Source: Acidiphilium iwatense
Lineage (GTDB): Bacteria > Pseudomonadota > Alphaproteobacteria > Acetobacterales > Acetobacteraceae
Assembly: GCF_021556475.1 (NCBI RefSeq)
Contig: NZ_JAKGBZ010000004.1
Span: 1-64,000 of the forward strand
Direction: 5' to 3'
Length of the DNA stretch: 64,000 nt
The notes below the pieces were generated by a model that saw only the letters and a program-made list of their open reading frames with translations, ran no database searches and had not been told where the DNA came from. Of the stretch, positions 42,505 to 54,144 are shown in pieces. Each line of letters opens with the position of its first letter. Positions within the stretch are counted from its first letter, which is position 1. The position numbers and the translations under genes were made by a program.

Positions 42505-43472
42505 CGAAGCACTGCGATGTTATCCTGGGCCTGATCGTGCTGATCGCACCGATCGCCGCGTCCGCGCAGTCGCTCGGCTTCGGCGGCAATTCGGGCGGCA
42601 CGCCGCAGCCGATCAACATCACCGCGAGCAACGGCATCGCCTGGAACCAGAATGCGCGCACCGTGACCGCAATGGGCAATGCGCAGGCGGTGCGCGGCAA
42701 GGTGACCATCACGGCGGATCAATTGATCGCGCATTATCAGCCGAAGCCGGGGCCAAAGCCGGCGGGCGGGGCGGCAGGGACGAAGCCGGCAGCGGCGCCG
42801 GATGCGCTTTCAAGCCTCGATTCCGGGGAATCGCAGATCACCCGGCTCGACGCGGTCGGACACGTGCATATTTTCACCAGGACCGACCAGGCCTTCGGCG
42901 ACCTTGCCGTCTATCACATGGCGCTCGGCGAGCTAGTGCTGACCGGGCATGATCTGAAACTGATTACGCCGAACGATACGGTGACCGCGCGCGACCAGCT
43001 CCAGTACTGGTCGAAAGCGCGCAAGGCGGTGGCGATCGGCAATGCGCTGATCGTGGCCAAAGACCATCGCTCGATCGCGGCGGACCGGCTGACCGGATAT
43101 TTCGTCCCCGGTGCTGCGCAAACGGCGACGCAGAGTTCGGCCAATGCGACGCCCGACCAGTCCGACAAATTGCGCAAGGTGGTCGCCGAGGGGCATGTGG
43201 TGGTGCGCACCGCGACCGATATCGCGACCGGCGACCATGGCATTTATCATCCGGCGACCGGCATCGCGATCCTGACCGGCAATGTGCATGTCACGCGCGG
43301 ACCGAACGAACTGGCCGGGCAGAAAGCGCGGGTCAATACCAAGACCGGCCTCGCCACGCTGCTTTCGGCGCCGGGTCAGCGGGTCGAAGGGCTGGTGCTG
43401 CCCAATTCGGCGCCCCCCCCGAAGCAAGGTGCCGCGAAACCGCCGCAATCCGGGGCGAAACCCGCACCATGA
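42501..43472 (+). CDS. lptA: LPS transport periplasmic protein LptA
   Basis: Periplasmic bridge protein carrying LPS across the cell envelope. A signal peptide (about 1-22, ending AASA-Q) precedes OstA/LptA-type strands (NGIAWNQNARTVTAMGNAQAVRGKVTITADQLIAHY, noted here by NARTVTAMGNAQAV). A Pro/Ala-rich insertion splits the beta domain, and the C-terminus is Pro/Lys-rich. At 323 residues it is longer than enterobacterial LptA. The GTG start overlaps the lptC stop (GTGA) and its stop overlaps the lptB ATG. Confidence 0.87.
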   Translation: MTKHCDVILGLIVLIAPIAASAQSLGFGGNSGGTPQPINITASNGIAWNQNARTVTAMGNAQAVRGKVTITADQLIAHYQPKPGPKPAGGAAGTKPAAAPDALSSLDSGESQITRLDAVGHVHIFTRTDQAFGDLAVYHMALGELVLTGHDLKLITPNDTVTARDQLQYWSKARKAVAIGNALIVAKDHRSIAADRLTGYFVPGAAQTATQSSANATPDQSDKLRKVVAEGHVVVRTATDIATGDHGIYHPATGIAILTGNVHVTRGPNELAGQKARVNTKTGLATLLSAPGQRVEGLVLPNSAPPPKQGAAKPPQSGAKPAP

Positions 43473-44245
43473 AGGAAAAACTGCGCGTGCTGGATGGTGG
43501 GTTGCGGGACGGCGGATCGCCCAATGCGGGCCTCATCGCGCGCGGGCTGGGCAAGAGTTTCCGCAAGCGGCCGGTGGTGCGCAACGTCTCGGTCACGCTC
43601 CGGCGCGGCGAGGCGGTGGGGCTGCTCGGCCCGAACGGCGCGGGCAAGACGACCACGTTCTACATGATCGTCGGGCTGATCCAGCCGGATACCGGCTCGA
43701 TCATGCTCGACGGCGCGGATATCTCGGCCCTGCCGATGTATCGCCGCGCGCGCCTCGGCATCGGCTATCTGCCGCAGGAAGCCAGCGTGTTCCGGGGCCT
43801 GACCGTCGAGCAGAACATCACGGCGGCGCTGGAGGTGGTCGAGGCCGATCGCGACCGGCGCGATGCGATGCTCGATGCGCTGCTCGCCGAATTCGGCATC
43901 GCCCATCTGCGCCGCACCCCGGCGCTGGCGCTGTCGGGCGGTGAGCGGCGGCGGGTGGAGATCGCGCGGGCTCTGGCGACCGGGCCGAGCTATATCCTGC
44001 TCGACGAGCCGCTGGCGGGGATCGACCCGATCGCGGTGGGCGAGATTCGCGATCTGGTGGCGCATTTGAAGGATCGCGGGCTCGGGGTGGTGATCACCGA
44101 CCACAATGTGCGCGAGACGCTGGAAGTGATCGACCGCGCCTATATTCTGCACGACGGCCAGGTTCTGATGGAGGGCCCGCCCGAGGCAGTGGTCGCGCAT
44201 CAGGATGTGCGGCGGGTCTATCTGGGCGAGCGGTTTATTTTGTAG
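43469..44245 (+). CDS. lptB: LPS export ABC transporter ATP-binding protein LptB
   Basis: ATPase that powers LPS extraction with LptFG and LptC. Walker A is GPNGAGKTT, the signature is LALSGGERRRVEIARAL, Walker B is ILLDEPLAGIDP, and the switch His lies in VVITDHNVRETL. The QEASVFRGLTVEQN Q-loop region is typical of LptB. ATG 43469 overlaps the lptA stop. The 258 residues are normal. rpoN, a frequent downstream neighbour, is not present; rplY follows after 228 bases. Confidence 0.95.
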   Translation: MKEKLRVLDGGLRDGGSPNAGLIARGLGKSFRKRPVVRNVSVTLRRGEAVGLLGPNGAGKTTTFYMIVGLIQPDTGSIMLDGADISALPMYRRARLGIGYLPQEASVFRGLTVEQNITAALEVVEADRDRRDAMLDALLAEFGIAHLRRTPALALSGGERRRVEIARALATGPSYILLDEPLAGIDPIAVGEIRDLVAHLKDRGLGVVITDHNVRETLEVIDRAYILHDGQVLMEGPPEAVVAHQDVRRVYLGERFIL

Positions 44246-44306
44246 GGTGGGTTTCGGGTTGTGGGCCAAGGCGGTTTTGAGCCGAAAGTGCACGATGCGC
44301 CCACAT

Positions 44307-44348
44307 ATGGATTGTTTCCGCCTCGCGAAGCTCGACGTCGCAATGACG
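44307..44348. repeat. Dispersed intergenic repeat, copy 5
   Basis: ATGGATTGTTTCCGCC through GTCGCAATGACG, sharing both ends with the copies at 4042, 4243-4417 and 13026. It lies between lptB and rplY. Confidence 0.6.
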
Positions 44349-44425
44349 GCTGCGCCGTTCGCGATTGTTCCGCCATTTTTCAGGGTTGCTTGCCTTGGGC
44401 GGGGCGATCGGCTAATCCGGGCCGC

Positions 44426-44452
44426 GCCGGCACCCCTGGAGGCCGGCTTTTT
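44426..44452 (+). terminator. Terminator-like hairpin just upstream of rplY
   Basis: GCCGGC (44426-44431) pairs with GCCGGC (44442-44447) around a 10-nt loop, followed by TTTTT. It ends 21 bases before the rplY start. It could terminate the lpt transcript, or act in the rplY leader as seen also for rpsU. Confidence 0.5.
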
Positions 44453-44473
44453 CCATTGGATCAGGAGCGACAT

Positions 44474-45148
44474 ATGGCCACATTCGAGACCATCACGGCC
44501 GAGGATCGCGCGCGGGCCGGCAAGGGGGTGGCGCGGGCGACACGGCGGGACGGCAAGGTGCCGGCGGTGATTTACGGCGCGAAGCAGGAACCCAGCCTGA
44601 TCGCGCTCGACCCGCGAATCGTGCTGCGCGAACTCAAGCGCGGCGGCTGGCGCTCGCGGCTGTACGAAATCGATACCGGCAAGACCAAGACGCGCGCGCT
44701 GATGCGCGACGTGCAGTTCCACCCGGTAACCGATCGGCCCGAGCATGTCGATTTCCAGCGCCTCGCCGCCGGCGAGAAGGTGCGCGTCGCGGTGCAGGTG
44801 ACCTTCCTGAACGAGGCGATCTCGGTCGGGCTGAAGCGCGGCGGGATGCTCAACGTGGTGCGCCACGCGGTCGAGGTACTGTGCGACCCCGACAGCATCC
44901 CCGATCATTTCGAGGCGGATCTCGGCCCGCTCGACATCAACGACAATATACGCTGGCATGATCTGAAAGGCACCGAAGGCGCGCGCCCGACCATCATCGA
45001 CCGGGATTTCGTGGTCGCGACCGTGGCCGCGCCGACCGTGATCGCCGAGACGGCGCCGGAACCGGCCCAGGCCGCGACCGCGCCGGCACCGGCGAAAGGC
45101 GGCCCGGCCAAGGCTGCTGCTCCGGCCAAGCCTGCCGCGAAGAAGTAA
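44474..45148 (+). CDS. rplY: 50S ribosomal protein L25/general stress protein Ctc
   Basis: Binds 5S rRNA in the large subunit. The 224-residue protein has the L25 N-terminal domain ([23 protein letters not shown]) and the C-terminal TL5 beta domain ([26 protein letters not shown]), then an Ala/Pro/Lys-rich tail of about 25 residues typical of the Ctc form. AGGAG at 44463-44467 supports ATG 44474. pth follows nine bases later, the common rplY-pth pair. Confidence 0.94.
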   Translation: MATFETITAEDRARAGKGVARATRRDGKVPAVIYGAKQEPSLIALDPRIVLRELKRGGWRSRLYEIDTGKTKTRALMRDVQFHPVTDRPEHVDFQRLAAGEKVRVAVQVTFLNEAISVGLKRGGMLNVVRHAVEVLCDPDSIPDHFEADLGPLDINDNIRWHDLKGTEGARPTIIDRDFVVATVAAPTVIAETAPEPAQAATAPAPAKGGPAKAAAPAKPAAKK

Positions 45149-45157
45149 AGCCTCGCC

Positions 45158-45736
45158 GTGAAGCTGTGGGTCGGCCTCGGCAATCCCGAACCGGGGATGG
45201 CGCGGAACCGGCACAATATCGGCTTCATGGCGATCGACGTGATCGCCGACCGCCACGGGTTCTCGCCCTGGCGGCGGCGCTTCAGCGGTGTGGCTGCGGA
45301 GGGCAGCATCGGCGGCGAGAAGATCATCGCGCTGAAGCCGGCGACCTACATGAACTGCTCCGGCAATGCGGTTCAACCGGCGGCAGCGTTTTTCAAGCTC
45401 GCACCGGACGCGATCACGGTGTTCCACGACGAGCTCGATCTGGTTCCCGGCAAGATCCGGGTCAAGCGCGGCGGCGGGGCGGCGGGACATAACGGGCTGC
45501 GCAGTATCGACCAGCGGCTTGGCGCGCAGGATTACTGGCGGGTGCGGCTCGGCATCGGCCATCCGGGCGACAAGGCGCGGGTGCATGGCCATGTGCTCGG
45601 CAATTTCACCAAGGACGACGAGGACTGGCTGATCGCGACCCTGGAAGCGGTGTCCGACGCGGCGGCGCTGCTCGCGCAGGACAAGCCGGAAGAGTTCATG
45701 ACCAGGGTTGCGTTGCTGAACAATAACGGAGCGTAG
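45158..45736 (+). CDS. pth: Peptidyl-tRNA hydrolase
   Basis: Recycles peptidyl-tRNA released during translation. Conserved segments are [21 protein letters not shown] (catalytic His in RHNIG), [23 protein letters not shown] (Asp that assists His) and [13 protein letters not shown]. The 192 residues match the family. It lies between rplY and ychF in a close run of plus-strand genes, with ychF starting one base after its stop. Confidence 0.96.
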   Translation: MKLWVGLGNPEPGMARNRHNIGFMAIDVIADRHGFSPWRRRFSGVAAEGSIGGEKIIALKPATYMNCSGNAVQPAAAFFKLAPDAITVFHDELDLVPGKIRVKRGGGAAGHNGLRSIDQRLGAQDYWRVRLGIGHPGDKARVHGHVLGNFTKDDEDWLIATLEAVSDAAALLAQDKPEEFMTRVALLNNNGA

Positions 45737-45737
45737 A

Positions 45738-46832
45738 ATGGGCTTCAACTGCGGCATCGTCGGCCTGCCGAATGTCGGCAAATCGACTTTGTTCAACGCG
45801 CTGACCGCGACCGTCGCGGCGCAGGCGGCGAATTACCCGTTCTGCACGATCGAGCCGAATATCGGCCGGGTCGCGGTGCCGGACGCGCGGCTGGAGACGC
45901 TGGCGAAGATCGGCAAGTCGGCGAAAATCGTGCCGACCAGCCTGGAATTCGTCGATATCGCCGGGCTGGTGCGCGGCGCTGCCAAGGGCGAAGGGCTGGG
46001 CAATCAATTTTTGGCCAATATCCGCGAAGTCGATGCGATCATCCACGTGCTGCGCTGCTTCGAGGATGACGACGTGACGCATGTGGAGGGCGGCATCGAC
46101 CCGCTGCGCGATGCCGAGACGGTCGAAACCGAACTGATGCTGGCCGATCTGGAGAGCTTGCAGAAGCGAGTGCCGAATTTGCAGAAAAAGGCGCGCGGCA
46201 ACGATCGCGCTGCGGCAGCGGAGCTTGCTTTGGTCGAGCCGATCCTGGCGGCATTGGAGGCAGGCCGGCCGGCACGGGCCGCGATCCCGAAAGGCGAGGA
46301 CGAGGCAGTGCGGCGACTCAATCTGCTCACCGCGAAGCCGGTGCTTTACGTAAGCAATGTCGAGGAGGCTTCGGCGGCGAGCGGCAATGCCCAATCGGTA
46401 AGGGTTGCCGCGATGGCGGCGGCGCAGGGCGCGGCTCATGTGGTGGTTTCGGCGGCGATCGAAGCCGAGGTCGCGCAATTGCCGCCGGGCGAACGCGCCG
46501 AGTTTCTCGAAGGGCTGGGGCTGGCCGATTCCGGGCTCGACCGGGTGATCCGCGCGGGCTACGATTTGCTCGGGCTGATCACCTATTTCACCGTCGGGCC
46601 CAAGGAAACCCGTGCCTGGACGATCACGCGCGGCACCGCCGCACCGGCGGCGGCGGGAGTGATCCATGGCGATTTCGAGCGCGGCTTCATCGCCTGCGAA
46701 ACCATCGCCTATGACGATTACGTCACGCTGGGCGGCGAGGCCGGCGCGCGTGACGCCGGCAAGCTGCGAATCGAGGGACGCGCCTATACCGTGCAGGATG
46801 GCGACGTTTTGTTGTTCCGCTTCAACGTTTGA
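45738..46832 (+). CDS. ychF: Redox-responsive ATPase YchF (OLA1 family)
   Basis: Obg-family P-loop protein that prefers ATP and binds ribosomes. Walker A is GLPNVGKSTLFNAL, G2-G3 are ANYPFCTIEPN and EFVDIAGLVRGA, and a coiled-coil insert (about 128-180) plus a C-terminal TGS domain (LITYFTVGPKETRAWTI) follow. The G4 position reads YVSNVEE rather than NKxD, as expected for ATP-specific YchF. The 364 residues are normal. It is adjacent to pth, the usual neighbour. Confidence 0.96.
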   Translation: MGFNCGIVGLPNVGKSTLFNALTATVAAQAANYPFCTIEPNIGRVAVPDARLETLAKIGKSAKIVPTSLEFVDIAGLVRGAAKGEGLGNQFLANIREVDAIIHVLRCFEDDDVTHVEGGIDPLRDAETVETELMLADLESLQKRVPNLQKKARGNDRAAAAELALVEPILAALEAGRPARAAIPKGEDEAVRRLNLLTAKPVLYVSNVEEASAASGNAQSVRVAAMAAAQGAAHVVVSAAIEAEVAQLPPGERAEFLEGLGLADSGLDRVIRAGYDLLGLITYFTVGPKETRAWTITRGTAAPAAAGVIHGDFERGFIACETIAYDDYVTLGGEAGARDAGKLRIEGRAYTVQDGDVLLFRFNV

Positions 46833-46856
46833 GCAGACGGTCACTCGGGGCGGGTC

Positions 46857-49016
46857 ATGATGATCCGCCGGGTCGCGGTCCTGCTGCCTTACCCGTTCGA
46901 CCGTGCGTTCGACTATGCGGTGCCGGCGGGGATGGAGCTTGTGCCGGGTGCCATCGTGACGGTGCCGCTGGGCAAGCGGATGATGCCGGGCGCGGTGTGG
47001 GACGATGTGCCGGACGAAACCCTGCCGGACCGGCGGCTTAAACCGGTCGCCGGGATGTGCGACGCCCCTGCCCTGCCCGCGACGCTGCGCCGCTTCGTCG
47101 ACTGGGTGGCGCAATACACCATGGCGCCGCGCGGCGAAGTGCTGGCGCTCGCGCTGAAATCCAACCTGCTGCAACGCCCGCCCGAGAGTTTCGGCTGGGC
47201 CGCCGGCACGCCGGGCGATCGGCGGATGACGGCTTCGCGCGGTAGGGTACTCGCGGCGCTGGCCGAACTCGACCGGCCGGACACCGTGGCGCTGGCGCAA
47301 GCCGCCGGGGTTTCGGCGGGCGTGGTGCGCGCGATGGCCGATGCCGGGTTTCTCGTGCCGGCCCGGCGCGGCGCGGCAACGCCGGCTCCAGATCCCGATC
47401 ATGCCGCGCCAAACCTGTCCCCGGAGCAGGCAGAGGCCGCCACAGTGCTGCGAAACAGCGTCGCCGCGCGGCGCTTCGGCGTGACCCTGCTGGAAGGCGT
47501 GACCGGCTCGGGCAAGACCGAGGTGTATCTGGAAGCGGTTGCCGAGGCGTTGCGGCAAGACCGGCAGGCGCTGGTTCTGCTGCCGGAAATCGCCCTCTCG
47601 GCCCAGTTCACCACACGATTCGCGGCGCGGTTCGGCGCGGCACCGACGCTGTGGCATTCCGGCCTGACGCCGTCGGTCCGGCGGGCGAATTTTCACGCCG
47701 TGGCGCGCGGCGCGAGCCGGCTGGTGGTCGGCGCGCGTTCTGCCCTGTTCCTGCCTTTCGCCGATCTCGGGGTCGTCGTCGTCGATGAGGAGCACGAATC
47801 CGCCTATAAGCAGGAGGACGGCGTGGCCTATCACGCGCGCGACATGGCGGTGGTGCGCGCGCGGCTGGCCGATGCGGCGGCGATCCTGGCTTCCGCCACG
47901 CCGAGCCTGGAATCGGCGGTGAACGCGGACTCCGGGCGCTATGCGCATATCACTCTCGCGGCGCGGCATGGCGGCGCGGCATTGCCGGCGATCGCGGCGA
48001 TCGACCTTCGCGCATTCCCGCCGCCGCGCGGAAAATTCCTCTCCCCTGTGCTGACCGACGCCCTGGCCGCGACCCTGGCGGGGGGCGGTCAGGCGATGCT
48101 GTTCCTGAACCGGCGCGGCTATGCGCCGCTGACCCTGTGCCGCGCCTGCGGACACCGGATCACCTGCCCGAACTGCACCGCGTGGCTGGTGGCGCACCGC
48201 GCGCCGGCGGGCCTGCTGTGCCATCATTGCGGCCATACCGAGGCCTTGCCGGAAACCTGCCCATCCTGCGGCGCCGCCGAGAGCATGGCGCCGATCGGGC
48301 CTGGGGTGGAGCGGATCGCCGAGGAAGCCGCTGAATTGTTCCCCGATATGCGGCGCATCGTGATGGCGAGCGATGCGATCGCTTCGCCCGATGACGCGGC
48401 GGCGGCGGCGCGCGCCATTGTCGACCGCGAGGTCGATCTGATCATCGGCACCCAGATGATCGCGAAAGGCTGGCATTTCCCCGATCTGGCGCTGGTGGGC
48501 GTGGTCGATGCCGATCTCGGTCTCTCCGGCGGCGATCTGCGCGCCGCCGAACGCAGTGCGCAATTGCTGCATCAGGTGGCCGGGCGCGCCGGGCGCGCGG
48601 GAGTGCCGGGACGCGTGCTGCTGCAGAGCTTCGCGCCGGATCATCCGGTGATGCGCACGCTGATCGACGGCGATCTCGCGCAATTTCGCCGCGCCGAAGC
48701 CGCGCTGCGCGCCCCCGGCCATTGGCCGCCGTTCGGCCGGCTCGCCGCGCTGATCGTGAGCGCCGCCGATTCCGGGATCGCCGATACGGCCGCGAGCGCC
48801 CTCGCCCGCGCCGCGCCGCCGCCGGACGAGGCGCTGGTGCTCGGCCCGGCACCCGCCCCGTTCGCGCTGCTGCGCGGGCGGCACCGGCGCCGCCTGCTGC
48901 TGCGCACGCCGCGCAATGTCGCGGTGCAGCCGATCCTGCGCGCGTGGCTCGAACGGGCCGATGTGCCGCGCGCGGCCCGTGTTGATATCGATATCGATCC
49001 GGTCTCATTCCTGTGA
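46857..49016 (+). CDS. priA: Primosomal protein N' (replication restart helicase PriA)
   Basis: Reloads the replisome at stalled forks. The N-terminal DNA-binding domain (VAVLLPYPFDRAFDYAVPAG) is followed by helicase motifs: Walker A EGVTGSGKTEVYLE, DEEHESAYKQ (DEEH box), and ASATPSLES. The zinc-binding module is CRACGHRITCPNC and CHHCGH ... CPSCG. The final GTQMIAKGWHFPDLALVGVV and HQVAGRAGRAG are motifs V and VI. 719 residues. It lies just upstream of the atp genes. Confidence 0.95.
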   Translation: MMIRRVAVLLPYPFDRAFDYAVPAGMELVPGAIVTVPLGKRMMPGAVWDDVPDETLPDRRLKPVAGMCDAPALPATLRRFVDWVAQYTMAPRGEVLALALKSNLLQRPPESFGWAAGTPGDRRMTASRGRVLAALAELDRPDTVALAQAAGVSAGVVRAMADAGFLVPARRGAATPAPDPDHAAPNLSPEQAEAATVLRNSVAARRFGVTLLEGVTGSGKTEVYLEAVAEALRQDRQALVLLPEIALSAQFTTRFAARFGAAPTLWHSGLTPSVRRANFHAVARGASRLVVGARSALFLPFADLGVVVVDEEHESAYKQEDGVAYHARDMAVVRARLADAAAILASATPSLESAVNADSGRYAHITLAARHGGAALPAIAAIDLRAFPPPRGKFLSPVLTDALAATLAGGGQAMLFLNRRGYAPLTLCRACGHRITCPNCTAWLVAHRAPAGLLCHHCGHTEALPETCPSCGAAESMAPIGPGVERIAEEAAELFPDMRRIVMASDAIASPDDAAAAARAIVDREVDLIIGTQMIAKGWHFPDLALVGVVDADLGLSGGDLRAAERSAQLLHQVAGRAGRAGVPGRVLLQSFAPDHPVMRTLIDGDLAQFRRAEAALRAPGHWPPFGRLAALIVSAADSGIADTAASALARAAPPPDEALVLGPAPAPFALLRGRHRRRLLLRTPRNVAVQPILRAWLERADVPRAARVDIDIDPVSFL

Positions 49017-49181
49017 ATGCATGTGTTGCGCGGGCATGGGGGCTATGCTAGTCGCCGCACGCCGGCCGAAAGGGCGGACGGATAGCCGCGCCTGTGATGC
49101 CGAGAACGGTCATGGCCGGAATGTTCCGAGGCTGAAACGTCGAATCGCATCGGGAACGGGAACGCACGCTTGTCGTCCACC

Positions 49182-49748
49182 ATGTCAGCATCTGGCATTT
49201 CTGAGCGGCCGTCCGGCCTGTCGCAGCGCTATGCCCGCGCGCTCTACGAACTGGCCGACGAGCAGAAGCAACTCGACCGGACCATCGCGGAGATGGAGGC
49301 GCTCGGCGCGCTGATCGGCCAGTCCGAACCGCTGAGCCGGCTGATCGAAAGCCGGGCGATCGACGTGACCGAGGCCGGACGCGCGATGGATGCGGTGCTG
49401 GCGAGCCAGGGTTTTTCCGATCTGGTGAAGCGTTTTGTCGCCACCGCGATCGCCAATCGAAGGCTGCACGAGCTGCCTGGGCTGATTTCGGGATTTGCCG
49501 GCTTTGTCGCGGAGAAGCGCGGAATCGTCACCGCCGAGGTCGCCACCGCCCACAAGCTGACCGACACCCAGCGCGCGCAGCTCGCGGCACGCCTCGCCGA
49601 AGCCGGGTATGGCCGGGTGGTCATTCGCGAAACCGTCGATCCCGCGCTGCTCGGCGGCATGTCGGTCAAGATCGGTTCGCGCCTGTACGACACGAGTTTG
49701 AAATCGCGCCTGCAACGCCTGCGCCATGTGATGAAGGGAGCCGCCTGA
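49182..49748 (+). CDS. atpH: ATP synthase F1 subunit delta
   Basis: Links F1 to the peripheral stalk. The 188-residue product has the OSCP/delta pattern: [20 protein letters not shown] at the N-terminus, [25 protein letters not shown] in the middle, and the C-terminal [28 protein letters not shown] (noted here by [15 protein letters not shown]). ATG 49182 is used; a TTG at 49170 in the same frame is equally possible because neither has a strong ribosome binding site. It opens atpHAGDC. Confidence 0.93.
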   Translation: MSASGISERPSGLSQRYARALYELADEQKQLDRTIAEMEALGALIGQSEPLSRLIESRAIDVTEAGRAMDAVLASQGFSDLVKRFVATAIANRRLHELPGLISGFAGFVAEKRGIVTAEVATAHKLTDTQRAQLAARLAEAGYGRVVIRETVDPALLGGMSVKIGSRLYDTSLKSRLQRLRHVMKGAA

Positions 49749-49749
49749 T

Positions 49750-51294
49750 ATGGAGATCCGCCCTGCCGAAATCTCCGAGATTCTGAAGCGTCAGATCGCG
49801 AGTTTCGACACCGATGCGAATGTCGCCGAGACCGGACAGGTGCTGTCGGTGGGTGACGGTATCGCGCGCGTCTTCGGCCTTGCCAACGCGATGGCTGGCG
49901 AACTGGTCGATTTCCCCAATGCCGGCGTCAAGGGCATGGCGCTCAATCTTGAAAACGACAATGTCGGCATCGTCATTTTCGGCGAGGACCGTGCGATCCG
50001 CGAAGGCGACACCGTGACCCGCACCGGGCAGATCGTCGACGTGCCGGTGGGCAAGGGATTGCTCGGCCGCGTGGTCGATGCGCTCGGCAACCCGATCGAC
50101 GGCAAGGGCCCGATCGAGACCACCGAACGCCGGCTGGTCGAGGTCAAGGCGCCGGGCATCATTCCGCGCAAATCGGTGCACGAGCCGATGCAGACCGGCA
50201 TCAAGTCGATCGACGCGCTGATCCCGATCGGGCGCGGCCAGCGCGAGCTGATCATCGGCGATCGCCAGACCGGCAAGACCGCAGTGATCATCGACACGAT
50301 CATCAACCAGAAAATCATCAACGCCCAAGGCAACGAAACGAACGACGAGAGCAAGAAACTCTATTGCATCTATGTCGCGATCGGCCAGAAGCGCTCGACC
50401 GTCGCGCAACTGGTGCGCACCCTCGAAGAGAACGGCGCGATGGAATATTCCATCGTGGTCGCCGCGACCGCCTCCGAGCCCGCGCCGATGCAGTTCCTCG
50501 CCCCCTATACCGGCTGCGCGATGGGCGAGTATTTCCGTGACAACTCGATGCACGCGGTTATTTTCTATGACGATCTGTCAAAGCAGGCGGTCGCCTACCG
50601 GCAGATGTCGCTGCTGCTGCGCCGGCCGCCGGGGCGCGAAGCGTATCCCGGCGACGTATTCTATCTGCATTCGCGGCTGCTGGAGCGGGCGTGCAAGATG
50701 TCCGACGAGTTCGGCGCGGGCAGCCTGACCGCGCTGCCGGTGATCGAAACCCAGGCAGGCGATATCGCGGCCTATATTCCGACCAACGTGATCTCGATCA
50801 CCGACGGCCAGATATTCCTCGAAACCGAATTGTTCTTCAAAGGCATCCGTCCGGCGGTGAGCGTGGGGGCCTCGGTGTCGCGCGTCGGTTCGGCGGCGCA
50901 GATCAAGGCGATGAAGCAGGTCGCCGGCAAGATCAAGCTCGATCTCGCGCAGTATCGCGAGATGGCGGCGTTTTCGCAGTTTTCCTCCGACCTCGACGCC
51001 TCGACCCAGAAGCTGCTGGCACGCGGCGCGCGGCTGACCGAACTGCTCAAGCAGCCGCAATATAAGCCGCTGCCGGTCGAGGAGCAGGTGGTGGCGATCT
51101 TCACCGGAACGCGTGGCCATCTCGACGACGTACCGATCGACCGGATCGGCGATTTCGAGAGCCAGTTGATTTCGGAACTGAAGGCCCGCGCGCCGGAGAT
51201 TCTGAAGTCGATCCGCGACGACCGCGAAATCAAGAAGGATGTCGAGGCGAAGCTGACCGAGTTTATCCAGTCTTTCGCGAAGAGCTTCGCGTGA
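49750..51294 (+). CDS. atpA: ATP synthase F1 subunit alpha
   Basis: Regulatory nucleotide-binding subunit of F1. N-terminal [18 protein letters not shown]-loop [11 protein letters not shown], and the alpha signature [17 protein letters not shown] are present. The 514 residues are near the bacterial norm. It starts one base after the atpH stop. The F0 genes are elsewhere, as is usual in Alphaproteobacteria. Confidence 0.98.
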   Translation: MEIRPAEISEILKRQIASFDTDANVAETGQVLSVGDGIARVFGLANAMAGELVDFPNAGVKGMALNLENDNVGIVIFGEDRAIREGDTVTRTGQIVDVPVGKGLLGRVVDALGNPIDGKGPIETTERRLVEVKAPGIIPRKSVHEPMQTGIKSIDALIPIGRGQRELIIGDRQTGKTAVIIDTIINQKIINAQGNETNDESKKLYCIYVAIGQKRSTVAQLVRTLEENGAMEYSIVVAATASEPAPMQFLAPYTGCAMGEYFRDNSMHAVIFYDDLSKQAVAYRQMSLLLRRPPGREAYPGDVFYLHSRLLERACKMSDEFGAGSLTALPVIETQAGDIAAYIPTNVISITDGQIFLETELFFKGIRPAVSVGASVSRVGSAAQIKAMKQVAGKIKLDLAQYREMAAFSQFSSDLDASTQKLLARGARLTELLKQPQYKPLPVEEQVVAIFTGTRGHLDDVPIDRIGDFESQLISELKARAPEILKSIRDDREIKKDVEAKLTEFIQSFAKSFA

Positions 51295-51310
51295 GCGACG
51301 GACCCGGCCG

Positions 51311-53645
<2,335 letters not shown>

Positions 53646-53655
53646 GGAGCGGATC

Positions 53656-54066
53656 GTGACCGTCGCTCTCGAAATCATCAGCCCGGAGCGGCTGCTCCTG
53701 GCGCGCCCGGTGGACATGGTGGTGATCCCCGGCACTGAAGGCGATCTCGGCATTCTGCCGGGCCATTCCAGGCTGATCACCAGCCTGCGCGGCGGCATGA
53801 TCGATCTGTATGAGAACGACGCCGTGGTCGACCGCTACTTCGTCTCGGGCGGATTCGCCGAAGTGACCGAAGAGCGCTGCACCGTGCTCGCCGATGCGAT
53901 CATGAAGCTCGCCGAACTCGACGCGCAGGACGCCGCCGACGAGCTTGCGCGCGCGGAGGCCGACTATCGCGAGGTGGACGAGGCGGACGCGAGCGCTTAC
54001 CGCGCCGCCTCCGACCGGCTGATCACCGCCCAGGCGAAGGTGGACACGCTCGCCGAAAGAAGCTGA
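53656..54066 (+). CDS. atpC: ATP synthase F1 subunit epsilon
   Basis: Rotor subunit with an N-terminal beta-sandwich (LEIISPERLLLARPVDMVVIPGTEGDLGILPGHS, noted here by IPGTEGDLGILPGH; VVDRYFVSGGFAEV) and a C-terminal helical pair (ADELARAEADYREV). The 136 residues are typical. GAGG just before GTG 53656 acts as ribosome binding site. It ends the F1 operon. Confidence 0.95.
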   Translation: MTVALEIISPERLLLARPVDMVVIPGTEGDLGILPGHSRLITSLRGGMIDLYENDAVVDRYFVSGGFAEVTEERCTVLADAIMKLAELDAQDAADELARAEADYREVDEADASAYRAASDRLITAQAKVDTLAERS

Positions 54067-54144
54067 CCGCACATGCCGGCTCTGGTATCGATAGGCGATC
54101 GCCCTTTAATAGTAAGGGACCGCTCGTCGTAAGGAGACCAGGGC

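Noticed and set aside
45696-48884. 1062-codon minus-strand frame covering ychF and priA
   Set aside because: Both plus-strand genes have full catalytic motifs; the minus frame is Arg/Gln-rich shadow sequence.
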